Of a stretch of 64,000 nt of DNA, positions 35,875 through 46,746 are shown piece by piece. Made by a program: the position numbers and the translations under genes. Below the pieces are notes generated by a model that was given only the letters and a program-made list of their open reading frames with translations, was not told the origin of the DNA and did not search any database. Position 1 is the stretch's first letter. The number at the start of each line of letters is the position of its first letter. Source of the DNA: Tanypteryx hageni (lineage: Eukaryota > Arthropoda > Insecta > Odonata > Petaluridae); assembly GCA_028673005.1 (NCBI GenBank), contig CM054116.1, forward strand, positions 100,604,207 through 100,668,206. Reading direction: 5' to 3'.

Positions 35875-37410
35875 TATGGTTTTGGACCTCAACAGCCAAT
35901 CCAATAAGTGAGCCTTTTTTGCTTATCTTATACTGTGATTGCTTGAAGTAACTGTAACTTGTAAGGCCTCATTTGTCAATGTTTTCGTGAGATTTTCCAC
36001 ACTGCTTTTGTGCCAGAAATTGTTTGACCACAATTTTTGAAAATGTATACCTACTTCTTTCATAACAACCCTTTTTAATGTAGATATGAAATTAATAATA
36101 TAAAACCGATAATTCATTTTTGTATTACGTTCCAGTAAATCGCAGTTTTTATGTGCATTTTCAGCAAATACTTTTCATACTGATATTTTATGAGGTATTC
36201 CATTATACGCTTACTGTTTATCGTGTCTGTTGATAATCAGTTATAGCTGCCTACTCAGTTTTTCTCAACACTAGGGGCTCCGCTCCTGGCCCTTTATGGG
36301 GTTCCACCCCGTCGGACGGCTCGCTAATTTTCCATTTAATTTAATATGAACTTATAAACATTTTAAACGTTAAATTCATATTCATTCACACTACACGTAT
36401 TAAAATTTAATTATTGCCCGTTTAAAATCATTAGATGTGCCATTGCTTATTACACAATAAATGCTAATTTTATCGGTTTCTTAGAGCAATCGTATACTTG
36501 TTTTATATTTAGACGAATGTTTTCATGAAAATGTCCAATAAATTTTTATAGATCATACGCCTGTTTGATTGTAAATTAAGTGCAAATGAACTGAAACCCC
36601 GAGACCAACAATGCTGTAACCATATCAATGTTTTCCGAAATGTTAAAAATTCGGAAAAAAGTCAAATATAAACATAATATGAGCAAAAATACGAATTAGA
36701 TGACAGAGTCGACGATAAGAATAAGAATTTACATTCTTTTCCGTGTGAAATAGTGCGAATCTCGTGTCCAAGCCTCAATTATAAGATATTAATAAATGTT
36801 AAAAAGCATAACTCTGCAAATCAGATTCCTTCCCATTGCATGATATTAAAATGGAAAAACGAAAAGCCCATGAAATCAATCTCAGACCTTTGTTTTACAC
36901 GGCGAATGATCAAGAACGTCGTGGTGTCAATCTAATAATAGCTGAAAGAATCTTTAAAATTGATACTCCCGTTCACAAGTTATTCGACATTATTTGAAAT
37001 ATAAATCCATATGACGTCATCATGTGTGAACAACATTCAACATCGCGTAATTATTAATAGAATATGCTAAAAGAGTTTTTTATTGGCACAATACCGAGAA
37101 TAATGCTACATGTGTTTGGAGTTAACGGCACTGCACCTGAGAAAGCTTTGCGAATCCCGCAAGTATGAATAAAATCGCATAAAGGGATACATTCTGCTTC
37201 GCAGCAACACAAGATGTTGTAATTTACGTCAGTTTCATTAGAATAGGATATTTTAAAATTTTCAAAAATAAATTATGAGCACAAATACGCCGAGAAATTA
37301 TTATTTATGTGCATATAAAATAACAGTCTCTTTAAAATTACGAAAAACAACTAATCAAGGGTAATAGTATGATTAAAGGTCATCAATGACATCACGCATT
37401 TTATTCTACA
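35875..37410. other. anonymous AT-rich sequence with a hairpin cluster
   Basis: At 36271-36310 two GC hairpins (AGGGGCTCCGCTCCT and GGGGTTCCACCCC) stand beside CTAG, looking on the minus strand somewhat like a Helitron 3' end. Hairpin position and spacing are not canonical. The rest is anonymous AT-rich DNA. Confidence 0.4.
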
Positions 37411-37737
37411 CTAGCAGATGTACCCGGCTTCGCTCGGGATATTAAATCGGCACAGTATTTATTTTGTTGAAATATTGTACAACTCACTTATCGCAACAAT
37501 TTCAACATGGCCACCATAAACTCCACAACAGCTCATGTATTGTATATATTCATTAGGTGTTTTCCCATCAACAAAGCTACCAAACCTGTCCCAGTTATTA
37601 ACAACATAGTGCACTGCTTCTTTTCTTATTATTTTATCATATTGTATATTATTTCTTAACAAATATGCAAAAGAATTAAACAAACAATTTCCAAACCCTG
37701 GCATACGAACTACAGTGAATAATCTTTTATCACACAT
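37411..37737 (-). mobile_element. Helitron 3' end with adjoining OTU-domain coding fragment
   Basis: On the minus strand the segment ends CCCGAGCGAAGCCGGG, then TACATCTG and CTAG, with a T as the next host base. A GC hairpin followed within about a dozen bases by CTAG and then T is the diagnostic 3' terminus of Helitrons. Directly upstream on the same strand lies an OTU-like peptide frame. Some animal Helitrons/Helentrons are known to encode OTU-type cysteine proteases, so the two probably belong to one truncated element. No Rep or helicase segment was recognised, and the 5' end was not found. Confidence 0.75.
37459..37737 (-). pseudogene. OTU-like cysteine protease domain fragment
   Basis: The 92-codon frame reads MCDKRLFTVVRMPGFGNCLF, then NSFAYLL, IIRKEAVHYVVNNWDRFGSF, NEYIQYMS and GGHVEIVAISELYNI. 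OTU proteases have a PGDGNCLFRS block with the catalytic Cys and, later, a WGGxxELxAL block; both are recognisable. Two points differ from an active enzyme. The usual Asp of DGNC is Phe here (GFGNC). The frame stops before the C-terminal catalytic His region. An in-frame TAG lies just upstream of the Met. Deubiquitinating activity is therefore unlikely. Its position next to a Helitron 3' end suggests it came from the Helitron rather than a host gene. Confidence 0.8.
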
Positions 37738-39210
37738 ATTTACAAACTTACAAATATTCTAACCTCTAAGTTTGCTATTAAGTAATGGTACTATTATTTA
37801 GGTTTAATAAAAATCTAACCTGGATTTATTCCTCAACTTTGGCACAAATGTAACATCAAAAGGACTGGTGAACTCTGGAGGTTACCACTTTTTAAAAAAT
37901 CCAAAATTTTCTGCCTGCAATACACACGGGTGAACCATACAATCAAACTTCTCTGCAATTAATTAAATTGAAATCTATTACGTTTGATGTTACTGCAACA
38001 ATAATTTCGATGCTTCAAAAAAAACCCAAAGCGAAGCGAATAACGTAATTCTGTCGTCTATTTGAAGGTTTAATAGACGCTAATTCAATCGGAGGCAAAA
38101 ATGCCTTGGCAACACCCGGAAAGAGTACGAAAAAACGGTAAAATTTCGAAAAGAAATGCGTATTTCTGACAAATTCCTCCGTATAACATCTAAACATCGC
38201 AAGAATAAGATATTTTAAAGTTTTAGCCGTCGAATAAAGCAAAAATGGAGAAAATTGGTCGATATTTATGTATTTTGATAATAATAAATCTAACCAAGTC
38301 TCATCTGTTAAAGAGGAACTTGACTAGTGTAGACTACAAAACTCAATTCACTACACGGTGAATACAACAGAAAAGTGAGGATCAACGAATCATCTCCTGG
38401 TACTTTTTGGCTCTCACTAATCGATTCACGTAAAATATATTCGGAATTTATAAAGATACCACTTATAAAGAATATTTTCAAACTTCAAAACTGAATATAA
38501 TCCAGGCCCATCAACAAATATTCGCGATCTCACGTTTTTAAGAATCTCGCATGATATACTAAACACTATATATAAGTATCAGATTTAGAGAAAGATACAA
38601 AATTAATCAGAGCGATAATTCACGGCGGCATTAAAAAAAAGATTTTCTGTGAATTTCATTAAACACTTTTTTCCACTTCGGAGGAATGCGTCGAAACGTT
38701 AGTGCGCCAACGCAAAACACAAAAAAAACGACCAAAGCAACAGATATCCTCGCTCATTTTTTCCTCTCGCACACAATCGCCATTTACGGCGCCACTCGGT
38801 TAAAACCGCTTCCATTTTTTTCACGCAAATCTCCGAAGCTTTCGCATCTCATTCGTTTTCGAGTGGAAGGGAGAAGCGAGAGGTTAACGGGCCACACCTC
38901 AATTTCCCTCGCGGTATCTCTCCCCTATTCATTACCGTAAATTACGCCGACGCGGGATGTTCCGAGGTTTCCGCCATTTCTCTCCCTCCCCGCCAATCGC
39001 TTCCCCTCCTCCCAAATGAAATCTTAACAGCGCGTCTTCCAGCCTGCCATTCAAATTCCGATCACCCTATGGCTAGACATAACTGGTGATCATCGAACGA
39101 GGAGAGGAAAAAACAATCTTTCCCGTATCGATTGTTTTCGCCACCTACTAGAGAAACCTTTTTGCGACCGAGGTATCAGGGAAGATTGGGGGGAGATTGT
39201 AGGGGTGAGG
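37738..39210. other. anonymous sequence
   Basis: The part up to about 37960 may still belong to the Helitron, since minus-strand frames such as KFDCMVHPCVLQAENFGFF are open, but I recognise no domain. From about 38690 base composition becomes GC-richer. Confidence 0.35.
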
Positions 39211-39990
39211 GGAAAGCGATATCAAACGCTGATTAATGAGCCGTACGACTCCCATCCGATGACCAAATGGAGAATAGGATGGCCGTCCTTCCCTCCTCCG
39301 CAGATTACGACGCTCCTTCAAAACACGAGGAACACGCGGCGCCGGCACGATGCCAAGAAATCGCCGCGACGGCACAATGGGAAAAAAGGAGTTTCCGCCG
39401 TTCCGGGAGTGCGACAGCGGCGGTAGCGGGCAGGAGCGGCGTGGGCAGCCGGTGGTAGTCTACGATTTTCCATGGCTACTGCCCATTCCTCCTCCCCTAC
39501 CGACCCCTTCCCCCGACCCGACCGCCCCACGAGCGACGTAATTATCTTTTCCCACCCCTCCCACCTTTCCCTTCCCTCTCGCGATCTTTTCCACGGTGGA
39601 GTCAATCCCTCTTTCTCTCGATCCTTATAAAACCGCCGCTCCAGAAATCTGACGTCCGCCCGATGATTAACGACCCTCCGTCGACCAGAATAATGTATTA
39701 GAATTCCTCGTATTATTATTGGAGCAAAAGGGGGGTGGGGTCGAAGGAGTGGGGAGGACGGAAGGAGATGAGCGGGGATGTGGGATGGGAAGGCGAGCTT
39801 TTAAGTTCAAGGTTGGCCGACGATCCTAAATGACTCGCGGCATTCGAAGCGCTTATCCACTCATCAACGGCGAACTTCTCGCATTCCGATGGTTGGAAGG
39901 TGTAGGGCGGGGCGGTGGAGGGAAGGAGGAGATAGAAGAGAGAGATGAGATAGGACCAAGAGGGGTTGGAGGGCGATGCTGATTGAGATT
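39211..39990. other. GC-rich region with low-complexity tracts
   Basis: CpG-rich DNA with a C-rich run at 39475-39590 and a purine tract on the plus strand at 39725-39975. A TATAAAA word at 39626-39632 follows a pyrimidine run. Open frames such as 39267-39458 (plus strand, ATG start) have no recognisable product. It might be a promoter-proximal region, but nothing ties it to a gene. Confidence 0.4.
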
Positions 39991-41716
39991 GGAGGAAGGG
40001 TTAGGGGTAAATTGCGCCTCGTCGGGTGTGACAACGTGGTTGGCAACAATTTAAGGGTGACACCGAGGGTTTAAAACAACTCTCCTTCCTTAAAGCGCCT
40101 CTTCTGGACTCGAAAAGGGTTTCGGTCCACGGACGACATTTAAGAGAAGATGTATTGATTTCGACTTTCAATTTCCAAAGGCGTTGATAGGAAAAAACTT
40201 TGTTCGAACATTGCGGTTTGTTTTCTTCTCCGTTACCGACGATTGAAGCTTTAAATTGTAAAGGGTGTACCCGAATTTTTCTTTTGATATATTACATCCA
40301 GTTTTTTATTATGATTCCTCGCGAGTGTATTTTAAAGCTGTATTATTAATAGGCATTAATTTAACCCACCGCAATGAATCCATTTTAATAAAGTAGCTTA
40401 GCGAACTGGGCCTTTGACCGGATGGATGTTTAGATAGGTAAGGTCGTGGGCGGAAGGAACGGACAATTAATGGTTTTGTACGGTTCAGTTTCTGTGAGGG
40501 ACGAAATAGTCGATTAATCGCAATCGCCGAGGGAGATTAATTTGAGACGGCAAGGATGAAGGAGCACTGCTGTCGAAAACTAGGTCCCTGTAGACTCGTC
40601 CTGCAAACTTGTATAATTTCAATTTTTCTGTCATTTTTTCCATTTTCTCTTCTTATTGACTTGTGAGTGCTCATTTGGATTATTTTACGGTTCAGGAGTT
40701 TTTATTTGAACTCCATGCTGTACATCGTATTCTCCAAATTCCATTTCAAGGAAGAGAGGATTTGTATTGGTGGGAAATTCTAAGTTCAAAAGAAGCAGGT
40801 TTCGTTCCATCGTCTTGTTTTATTTCCCACTGTTACCTTGATAATTTATTTCGAATGTAAATTTTCACGTGACGCCACGAAAAAAATTAACGCAGAACTT
40901 GACACTTCGGTGTGAGAGCGCGTGAATACGAGGCAAATATCGCGAAGGCAATCGAATAAAATATTAATCATCCTTTTGCATAACGAATTCATTTTCAGAA
41001 AAACGCCTATACAGTTCAAAAGAAGAACACCGAACCAAAGAAACGGGTTCGAAGGAAGTAATGCACGGCGCAAAATACAGGAAGAAATCGAGATCGCCTT
41101 TATTGACTGGAACCCAATTGATTCCAGAGAAAACGCTCCAATAAATACAATTGGCCGGGAAAACTAGATTCGCATCCACCGAACGTTTATTCTAAATAAT
41201 AGAATAGAATAGACAGAAGTGCGCCTCTTGTTTTTCCTACCGCCTTGTGGTCATTGAAGACCATTCATCGTCAATATATATATGAGACTTATTGCTGGCA
41301 ACGAAAGCCATATCAATTAATCAGCCAAAATTACTCCATTTTCCAATAGCTCCGCGGTGCACTCCTCGGAAACATATCAATTGCCTTTTTTGCAGTTATC
41401 TCCGTTTAAAGTACCGTATTCTCTCTTGTGATGGTTACATTTTTTATTTCGTTTTTTTCGGCCGGATAATAAGTGTGCAACTACTACACGAGACATTTTC
41501 AGATAAAAAGTGTACCAATTTTTCAAACGTGAAGTAGAAGTGCCCTCTTTATACGAAGGTCATCGTTACGCAGCAAATGCGGTACATCCAATCTCTATTT
41601 TTATCCTGTCTCTTTTCATCCAAGCGTTCTTCCTTCGGTCCCTTCCTGTTCCTTTTAAACTTTACCTTATATAAGGCCCACTTAAAAAAATGTTTTTTAA
41701 TTAATCGTCCTCGTTC
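39991..41716. other. anonymous sequence
   Basis: No gene, RNA or repeat recognised. Confidence 0.4.
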
Positions 41717-42010
41717 GTCTACTACACGGGTGTCCAACCTACGGCCCGCGAAGGTTTTTTGTGCGGCCTGCGAAGTCAGGGCTCGACAAATGTTCTAAAA
41801 CATAATTTTGGCGAATATTTTTATCATCGCCAAAAAAATCATATAAATAAAAGAAAATGTGTATTTGTGTGTTAACGCTGTAACTCCAAAACCAAGAAAC
41901 TTGCTTTTCTAGTAGAGGATTTAAACTTGGTACACTTACTAATAGGACTATTAGGATGGGCATCTCGGAGCCGGAATTTTTATTTTTGCGGGGAGGGGAG
42001 AAGTGGAGAG

Positions 42011-42272
42011 CAAGGGCGGATCCAGAAACTTCCCAGGGGAGGGGGGGCGATCGCCCCAATTGCCCTCCTCTTCTTGATTCCGCCTCTGCCGACGAGCATA
42101 CATTTTGAAAATCTATATCCCCATCAGAATCAATCCTTCCCTTGCCACATAGTCTTAATCTTCGGTGTAGAAACAAGGAATATTGCGCGGGATAATTTAA
42201 GAATGCACCAAGTTTAGGGAATTGGGTCGCCCAAGGGGAGGGCGATTCCCCCCCCCCTTTTATCCGCCACTG
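42011..42272. mobile_element. third-level nested hAT-type MITE
   Basis: Left end CAAGGGCGGATCCAG and right end in reverse complement CAGTGGCGGATAAAAGG. Flanking octamers GTGGAGAG and GTGAAGGG agree at 6 of 8. G-run and C-run tracts lie inside both ends, which is common in this family. 262 bp, non-coding. Confidence 0.7.
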
Positions 42273-42597
42273 GTGAAGGGGGTGCCATTTCCTATAAGAT
42301 AACACGTAAAAATAGATTTTTCGACTTACAGGCTTTTACTCTTTTGCAAATTAAAATTAGAAATAAGAAAAATAAATAACAATTGTTATTCTTACCATCA
42401 AATTTTGCTTACGATACAAAATTGCTCAAGTTTTACGTTTAAATCATATTTATTTGAAAATTTTAAGCTTTTTACGATATGCTGCCTTGCTGACCGTGTC
42501 ATTGTTAAACCTTGAGATTTTCTTGAAGTTCCTTATACCATATGCGTAAGAAATGCGTGCTTTGAATGCTTACTCAATAATTTTTGTCTTGACTTTA

Positions 42598-42629
42598 AAC
42601 CCAGAGCAACGCCGGGTATTTTAAGCTAG
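42598..42629 (+). mobile_element. Helitron-like 3' terminus
   Basis: ACCCAGAGCAACGCCGGGT forms a hairpin with one mismatch and is followed by ATTTTAAG, then CTAG (42626-42629), with T as the next base. This is the Helitron 3' layout and is close in sequence to the minus-strand terminus at 37411-37440. The 5' end is not identified. It lies inside the second-level hAT element. Confidence 0.6.
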
Positions 42630-43266
42630 TGTTTAATAATTTACACACGAATCTACTACAATAGTTAAGTCACGCAAATTTATTCCTGTCACATTATGTA
42701 GCAGAACAATAAAATGAGCCTTATGCATCTGAAAAAGTCTAATGATATTCTAAAAATGTGTAATTTAGGAACAGGAATAAAAATTTGCATTCATTTTCAG
42801 GAACTTGAATGCTTCCGACAGATATTATATTTTACTGCTCCTACTGCTGAGCCCAACAATACAATATGACTACAACATGTGACGAGAGCATAACCAAAAC
42901 CCAACTACAGCACACATACAATATCTAGGCACCAGCATGAAAATCTTTGGTGCCATGGCGACCTGGCGCTAGGGATTTGTCGAGTCCTGCGCGAAGCTAT
43001 GACGAAAAAGCAATCCGAAAAAATTTAACGCACAAATTCATACATTTTAGTGAAAATTTTTATAATAAAGCCTTTTATATTGAAATGTAAACTATTAAAA
43101 ACCTTATTTAGACTCGATTTACACTTATATGGTACCTCAGAATCCGATTTAAACTACAATCCTGCCCGCCGATGAATTGGCAACTTCCAATGCGGCCCGC
43201 GGAAGAATTTTCAACCGCCTATGCGGCCTGATATGTAGAAAACGGTTGGACACCAGTGGTCTACTC

Positions 43267-44005
43267 CATCCGAAAATCTCTGCCCTCCTCTCTCGTTTCA
43301 TTATTCTTCTCCAAAAACTCAGATCCGTAATTTACAGTAATGCATCACTTATACAAACTACAGAGCCAATTTTTATGGCTTATTATCATGACTTTTGTGA
43401 GAACTAGTTCTGTTAAATAAAAATATCTAGTCAAGGGACTGAAGAACGCACAGTATAAGCGAGCTTTTGTATTAACCGATTTCTTATTTATTTGGTTTTA
43501 CGTACTTTATTTCACATTAAAATGTTAACAAGATTTATATATCTTCGGAGTTAAATCTTTGAAACATTCTGATAAAACTCGGATATTTAAAAACTTCTCC
43601 GTTTAACAGCCACATCTTTCGTATTCGTCTCACTGATTTAAACACCGTTAAATCTAGAGTCGCACCTCCACGACCAATGGTTTTGCATCCGCAATCATTT
43701 CCTGACTTTTGCTCTCAACGGAACCAGTCGTACGCAACTTACCGCGCTGGGAAAAATTGAAAATGGCGCGCGCGCCAGTCCGCATCCCCGAATTATGCCA
43801 ACACCTATTATGCTCGCCACCAGATATAGAAGGACGCGCGTTTTATTTTTCGGCGCACCCTAAAGGAGGGACAGGTGTTTAGGAGTGGGAAGGATTCGCG
43901 TCAATCCGATCGACATCCAGGAAGCGAAAGGGAGGGAGGATAAAAATGGCCGTGTCGTGAGTCATAAACACATCGAAAAGAGAGTGGGGGAGGGGATGGT
44001 GTACC
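43267..44005. other. anonymous sequence
   Basis: No feature recognised. Confidence 0.4.
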
Positions 44006-44525
44006 CTCTTCCTCCCGGACCTCTTCCTCTCGCCCCCACAACCACCCACCCTCCAAACCCCCAACTCTTCCTCACCATCGCCAATTTACCTCCCCCTTCC
44101 ACACGCGGGCACACTCTCCCCCACACACACACAGTGAGTGAGGCGATCGCGCTTTGCTGTAACCAGTATCTGCATAATCACCTCGTAAATCGCGATGATT
44201 GGCTACGGGATGAGAACAAGTCTGGTCGGGATGAATGATTAAATTTGCACAAAAATTATGTGGAACAAGGTCAAGAGAGCCGCTTTTGAATATAGACCGC
44301 GGCACGATTCCTTTAAAGTGAGAAGCCAGGTCTTTCGCGTGAAAAGTAAACGTTTATTGACGGATTCCATCTGGCTTAAGGGGTGAAGGGTTTGGATGGC
44401 GCATATTTGCTATTCGCAAAGCGAGAGAGAGAGGAGGAAGAGAGGCAAGGGGTGGTTGGCCTGCGGGGAAGTTTGAAGAGTGTAAGAAAGGCAAAGGGAG
44501 AAGGAAGATGTTGATGGGAGAGACT
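44006..44525. repeat. C-rich tract followed by a purine tract
   Basis: Plus strand is C-rich at 44006-44120, with ACACACACACACA near the end, and purine-rich at about 44400-44520. Between them is moderate-composition sequence. Frames through it (44-kb region, both strands) are low-complexity. Confidence 0.6.
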
Positions 44526-46608
44526 TCTTTTTACACTCCCCCGAACAAAAATTCCCACGCTAGAATAGCTTCCGAGATCTCGTGCAGTGACTACGTAACC
44601 TTGATGCCTGTGATACATAATTTTGAGATGATATCGACGTTGAAATGAAAATTAGAGGCACGGAAATGTCGTAAAATTATCTGGAAATCGCTATAGACGA
44701 CTTTTGCGGCGGATTTAAGCAGAATTGTAATACACGGAAGTCGCTGGTTCGTTGGAACTTGAATAATTTCCAATGTGTTAAATTAAATTAAATAATTAAA
44801 AAATTAAATTATTCAAAAATCAATTAGGTTGCGTTATCATGAGCACGTGTTCTTTAAAAAGGGAAAAGATTATAAAATTCCTGGAACGCCTCCAACCAAA
44901 CACATGTGACTGATTTCTGATTCGATCAAAGCTAAAGTTTTTGAACTTTAAATTCCAAATAAAACAATATTTTCTATTAAAAATTGTGAAAAGCTTCACA
45001 ACTTTTATATAAAATCACATTCCTTTGTATAAAGACAAAATGTAACGCGTAGAACCATGCGGAAAAGCCAACTCATAATGAATCCATCCACGCTTGCAAT
45101 TTCCATTAATTTTATATATTTATCAGACGAGGAAGAGATCTAAAATAAAATGAACGGGTCTTTATTAGACAGCTTTATTCAGCTACAATAAATCGCGTTG
45201 CGCTAGGATTCCATAATTCTTTTTCCGTGAGAAAATTTTTTCCTAACCGACGAAGTAAACTGACGACTTTTATAGAGTAAACCTGATTTATATATGGTTA
45301 CGCATATCCGCTTAGCGCTTTGATTCGCGACTTAAATGGCCGAATCACGATGATCTGACGCCGAGGGAGAAAATCTTAAGATTAATGGGCCATATATCTC
45401 GTAGAGGACGAATCAACGGTCCCTCTTTAAACCACAAATGCTCGGTTCAAACCGGCGATTACGTACGCTTTGCCTTGCTGGAAAATCGTGCGAGTGCTAA
45501 TGAATTTCACCGTAGTCGCATGCGCGCGCTTGCGGTGGCGTCCCGCCTGAGGTACGCCGCGCAACACAGCCTCGCTATGGTCACCTTTGCGAGAGAGGCT
45601 CGAAGGGCAATCAAATGCACCTCCTCTGATTCATCCGCATTCCGAGAAGCAAGCAAGGGGATGCTAAAAAGACTGAAAACTTCGTCGAGGAAATAAGATG
45701 GAAAATAGCGTCGGCCTCTTTGCTTAATTTGTCGAAGGTTAATTTTTCCATGCAGCGTTTAATTGAGGAGCTCATCGTTCATCTGGAAGTCTTGGAAATA
45801 GTCATAGGTTTGATTTTAATCTTTGTATTTAGAGAGCAGTGTCGACTTACACCTCTCTCCTTAAAAGCCATTCAAAATCGACAATCTACCTGCTCCCACT
45901 AAAACAACTGCATTATCACGAGTAAAACATTTATGCTCAGCTTCAACATAGTTCCGGAATATAATACTTTTAAATGACCAGCGCTACTTGGGAGATAACA
46001 TTAATACTTCGGATTATTTTACTCTGTGGAACCCAGTAACTTAATATAGCTAAATGTAACTTAGAAAATAACAATAAGATTAACTAAATGAGCGTTTAAA
46101 AGAGGACGGACCGACAAATGGAACATAAACACTTTAAATATAACGTTTTTTTGTTTCCATGTTACCACTCAGCAAAAATGAAAATAAACACTTCCCTATA
46201 GTCTCTAAATATGGACTTTTAGTATGAATGCAATTCAAATCGCTTTAATGTTTATTTCTCTGTTCTCGGGAGGATCTCAAATTACAACAGCATCTCAAAG
46301 AATAGGCACATCCCTTTCATTATCTGCCAATATCCCTTATAAGTATTTGTATACCAGGTTGCTTGTAACTGACTACTTTAACCATAAACTTAACAGTGAG
46401 ATGAAGAGTTCCGTCACAAGCCTGCCTACGTTGTTACTGTTAATGATGATGGAATGCGAACCACAACACTAGGTTACTTCATTGAGTATATATGTAAATA
46501 TTTTTTTAACCTCCCATCGAGAACTTGTTATTACATGATATATTACAGAGAGATCCGAAAAGAATGACAGATGTAACATTGAGTATAGAGTAAAAATGCC
46601 CAACGTAC
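44526..46608. other. anonymous sequence, partly GC-richer
   Basis: The segment 45385-45696 keeps a 103-codon ATG frame open on the plus strand and is CpG-rich, but it shows no known domain or splice context. The remainder is AT-rich. If the minus-strand gene continues, its next exon may be downstream of here; I could not find it. Confidence 0.35.
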
Positions 46609-46746
46609 CCTGCAGCTTCTTCTCCGTCTCCCAAAACTTCTGCAGCTCCGTGAAGTATTTGTCCAATATGAAGACTTTTGATAGCCCCAGGGTGGCCATT
46701 ATAGCAGAGCTGGTGTGGTGGGACTCATGCAGAGAGTTCGGGTATC
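46609..46746 (-). CDS. internal exon of an unidentified host gene
   Basis: On the minus strand the exon follows acceptor TTCCTTCTGCAAAG and ends at donor G|GTACGT, giving 138 nt. It begins with the last two bases of a codon and ends with one base, so both introns are phase 1. In between, the frame reads YPNSLHESHHTSSAIMATLG, then LSKVFILDKYFTELQKFW and ETEKKLQ without a stop. Most codons end in C or G while the neighbouring DNA is AT-rich, and both splice signals bracket exactly this open segment. The C-terminal half looks amphipathic and helical (Leu/Lys/Glu). I do not recognise the family and see no catalytic motif. No other exon of this gene was found in the window, so flanking introns would be long. 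If read without splicing the frame continues about 30 codons of AT-rich, non-coding-like sequence. Confidence 0.65.

Larger units (their letters stand above)
41777..42989. mobile_element. second-level nested hAT-type element
   Basis: Ends CAGGGCTCGACAAAT and ATTTGTCGAGTCCTG are inverted repeats with one mismatch. The flanking octamers TGCGAAGT and CGCGAAGC agree at 6 of 8 and correspond to the target sequence in the uninterrupted family-3 copy. The 1213-bp interior contains a third element (42011-42272) and a Helitron-like end (42600-42629). No transposase frame was recognised. Confidence 0.88.
41725..43258. mobile_element. hAT-type element, family 3, host of a nested insertion
   Basis: Termini CACGGGTGTCCAACC and GGTTGGACACCAGTG are inverted repeats with one mismatch. 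Flanking octamers GTCTACTA and GTCTACTC differ at one base. Its own sequence is only about 320 bp: 41725-41776 and 42990-43258 match the uninterrupted relative at 21617-21906. Everything between is a later insertion. CGGCCCGCGAAG before the break and CGCGAAGCTATGACG after it reconstitute the junction seen in the relative. Confidence 0.92.

Noticed and set aside
39267..39458. 63-codon ATG frame and a downstream TATAAAA at 39626
   Set aside because: The TATA word lies downstream of the frame, so it cannot be its promoter, and the peptide is unrecognised.
45385..45696. 103-codon ATG frame on the plus strand in CpG-rich sequence
   Set aside because: No recognisable domain, and the first third uses AT-ending codons like the background. 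Could be a CpG-rich regulatory region instead.
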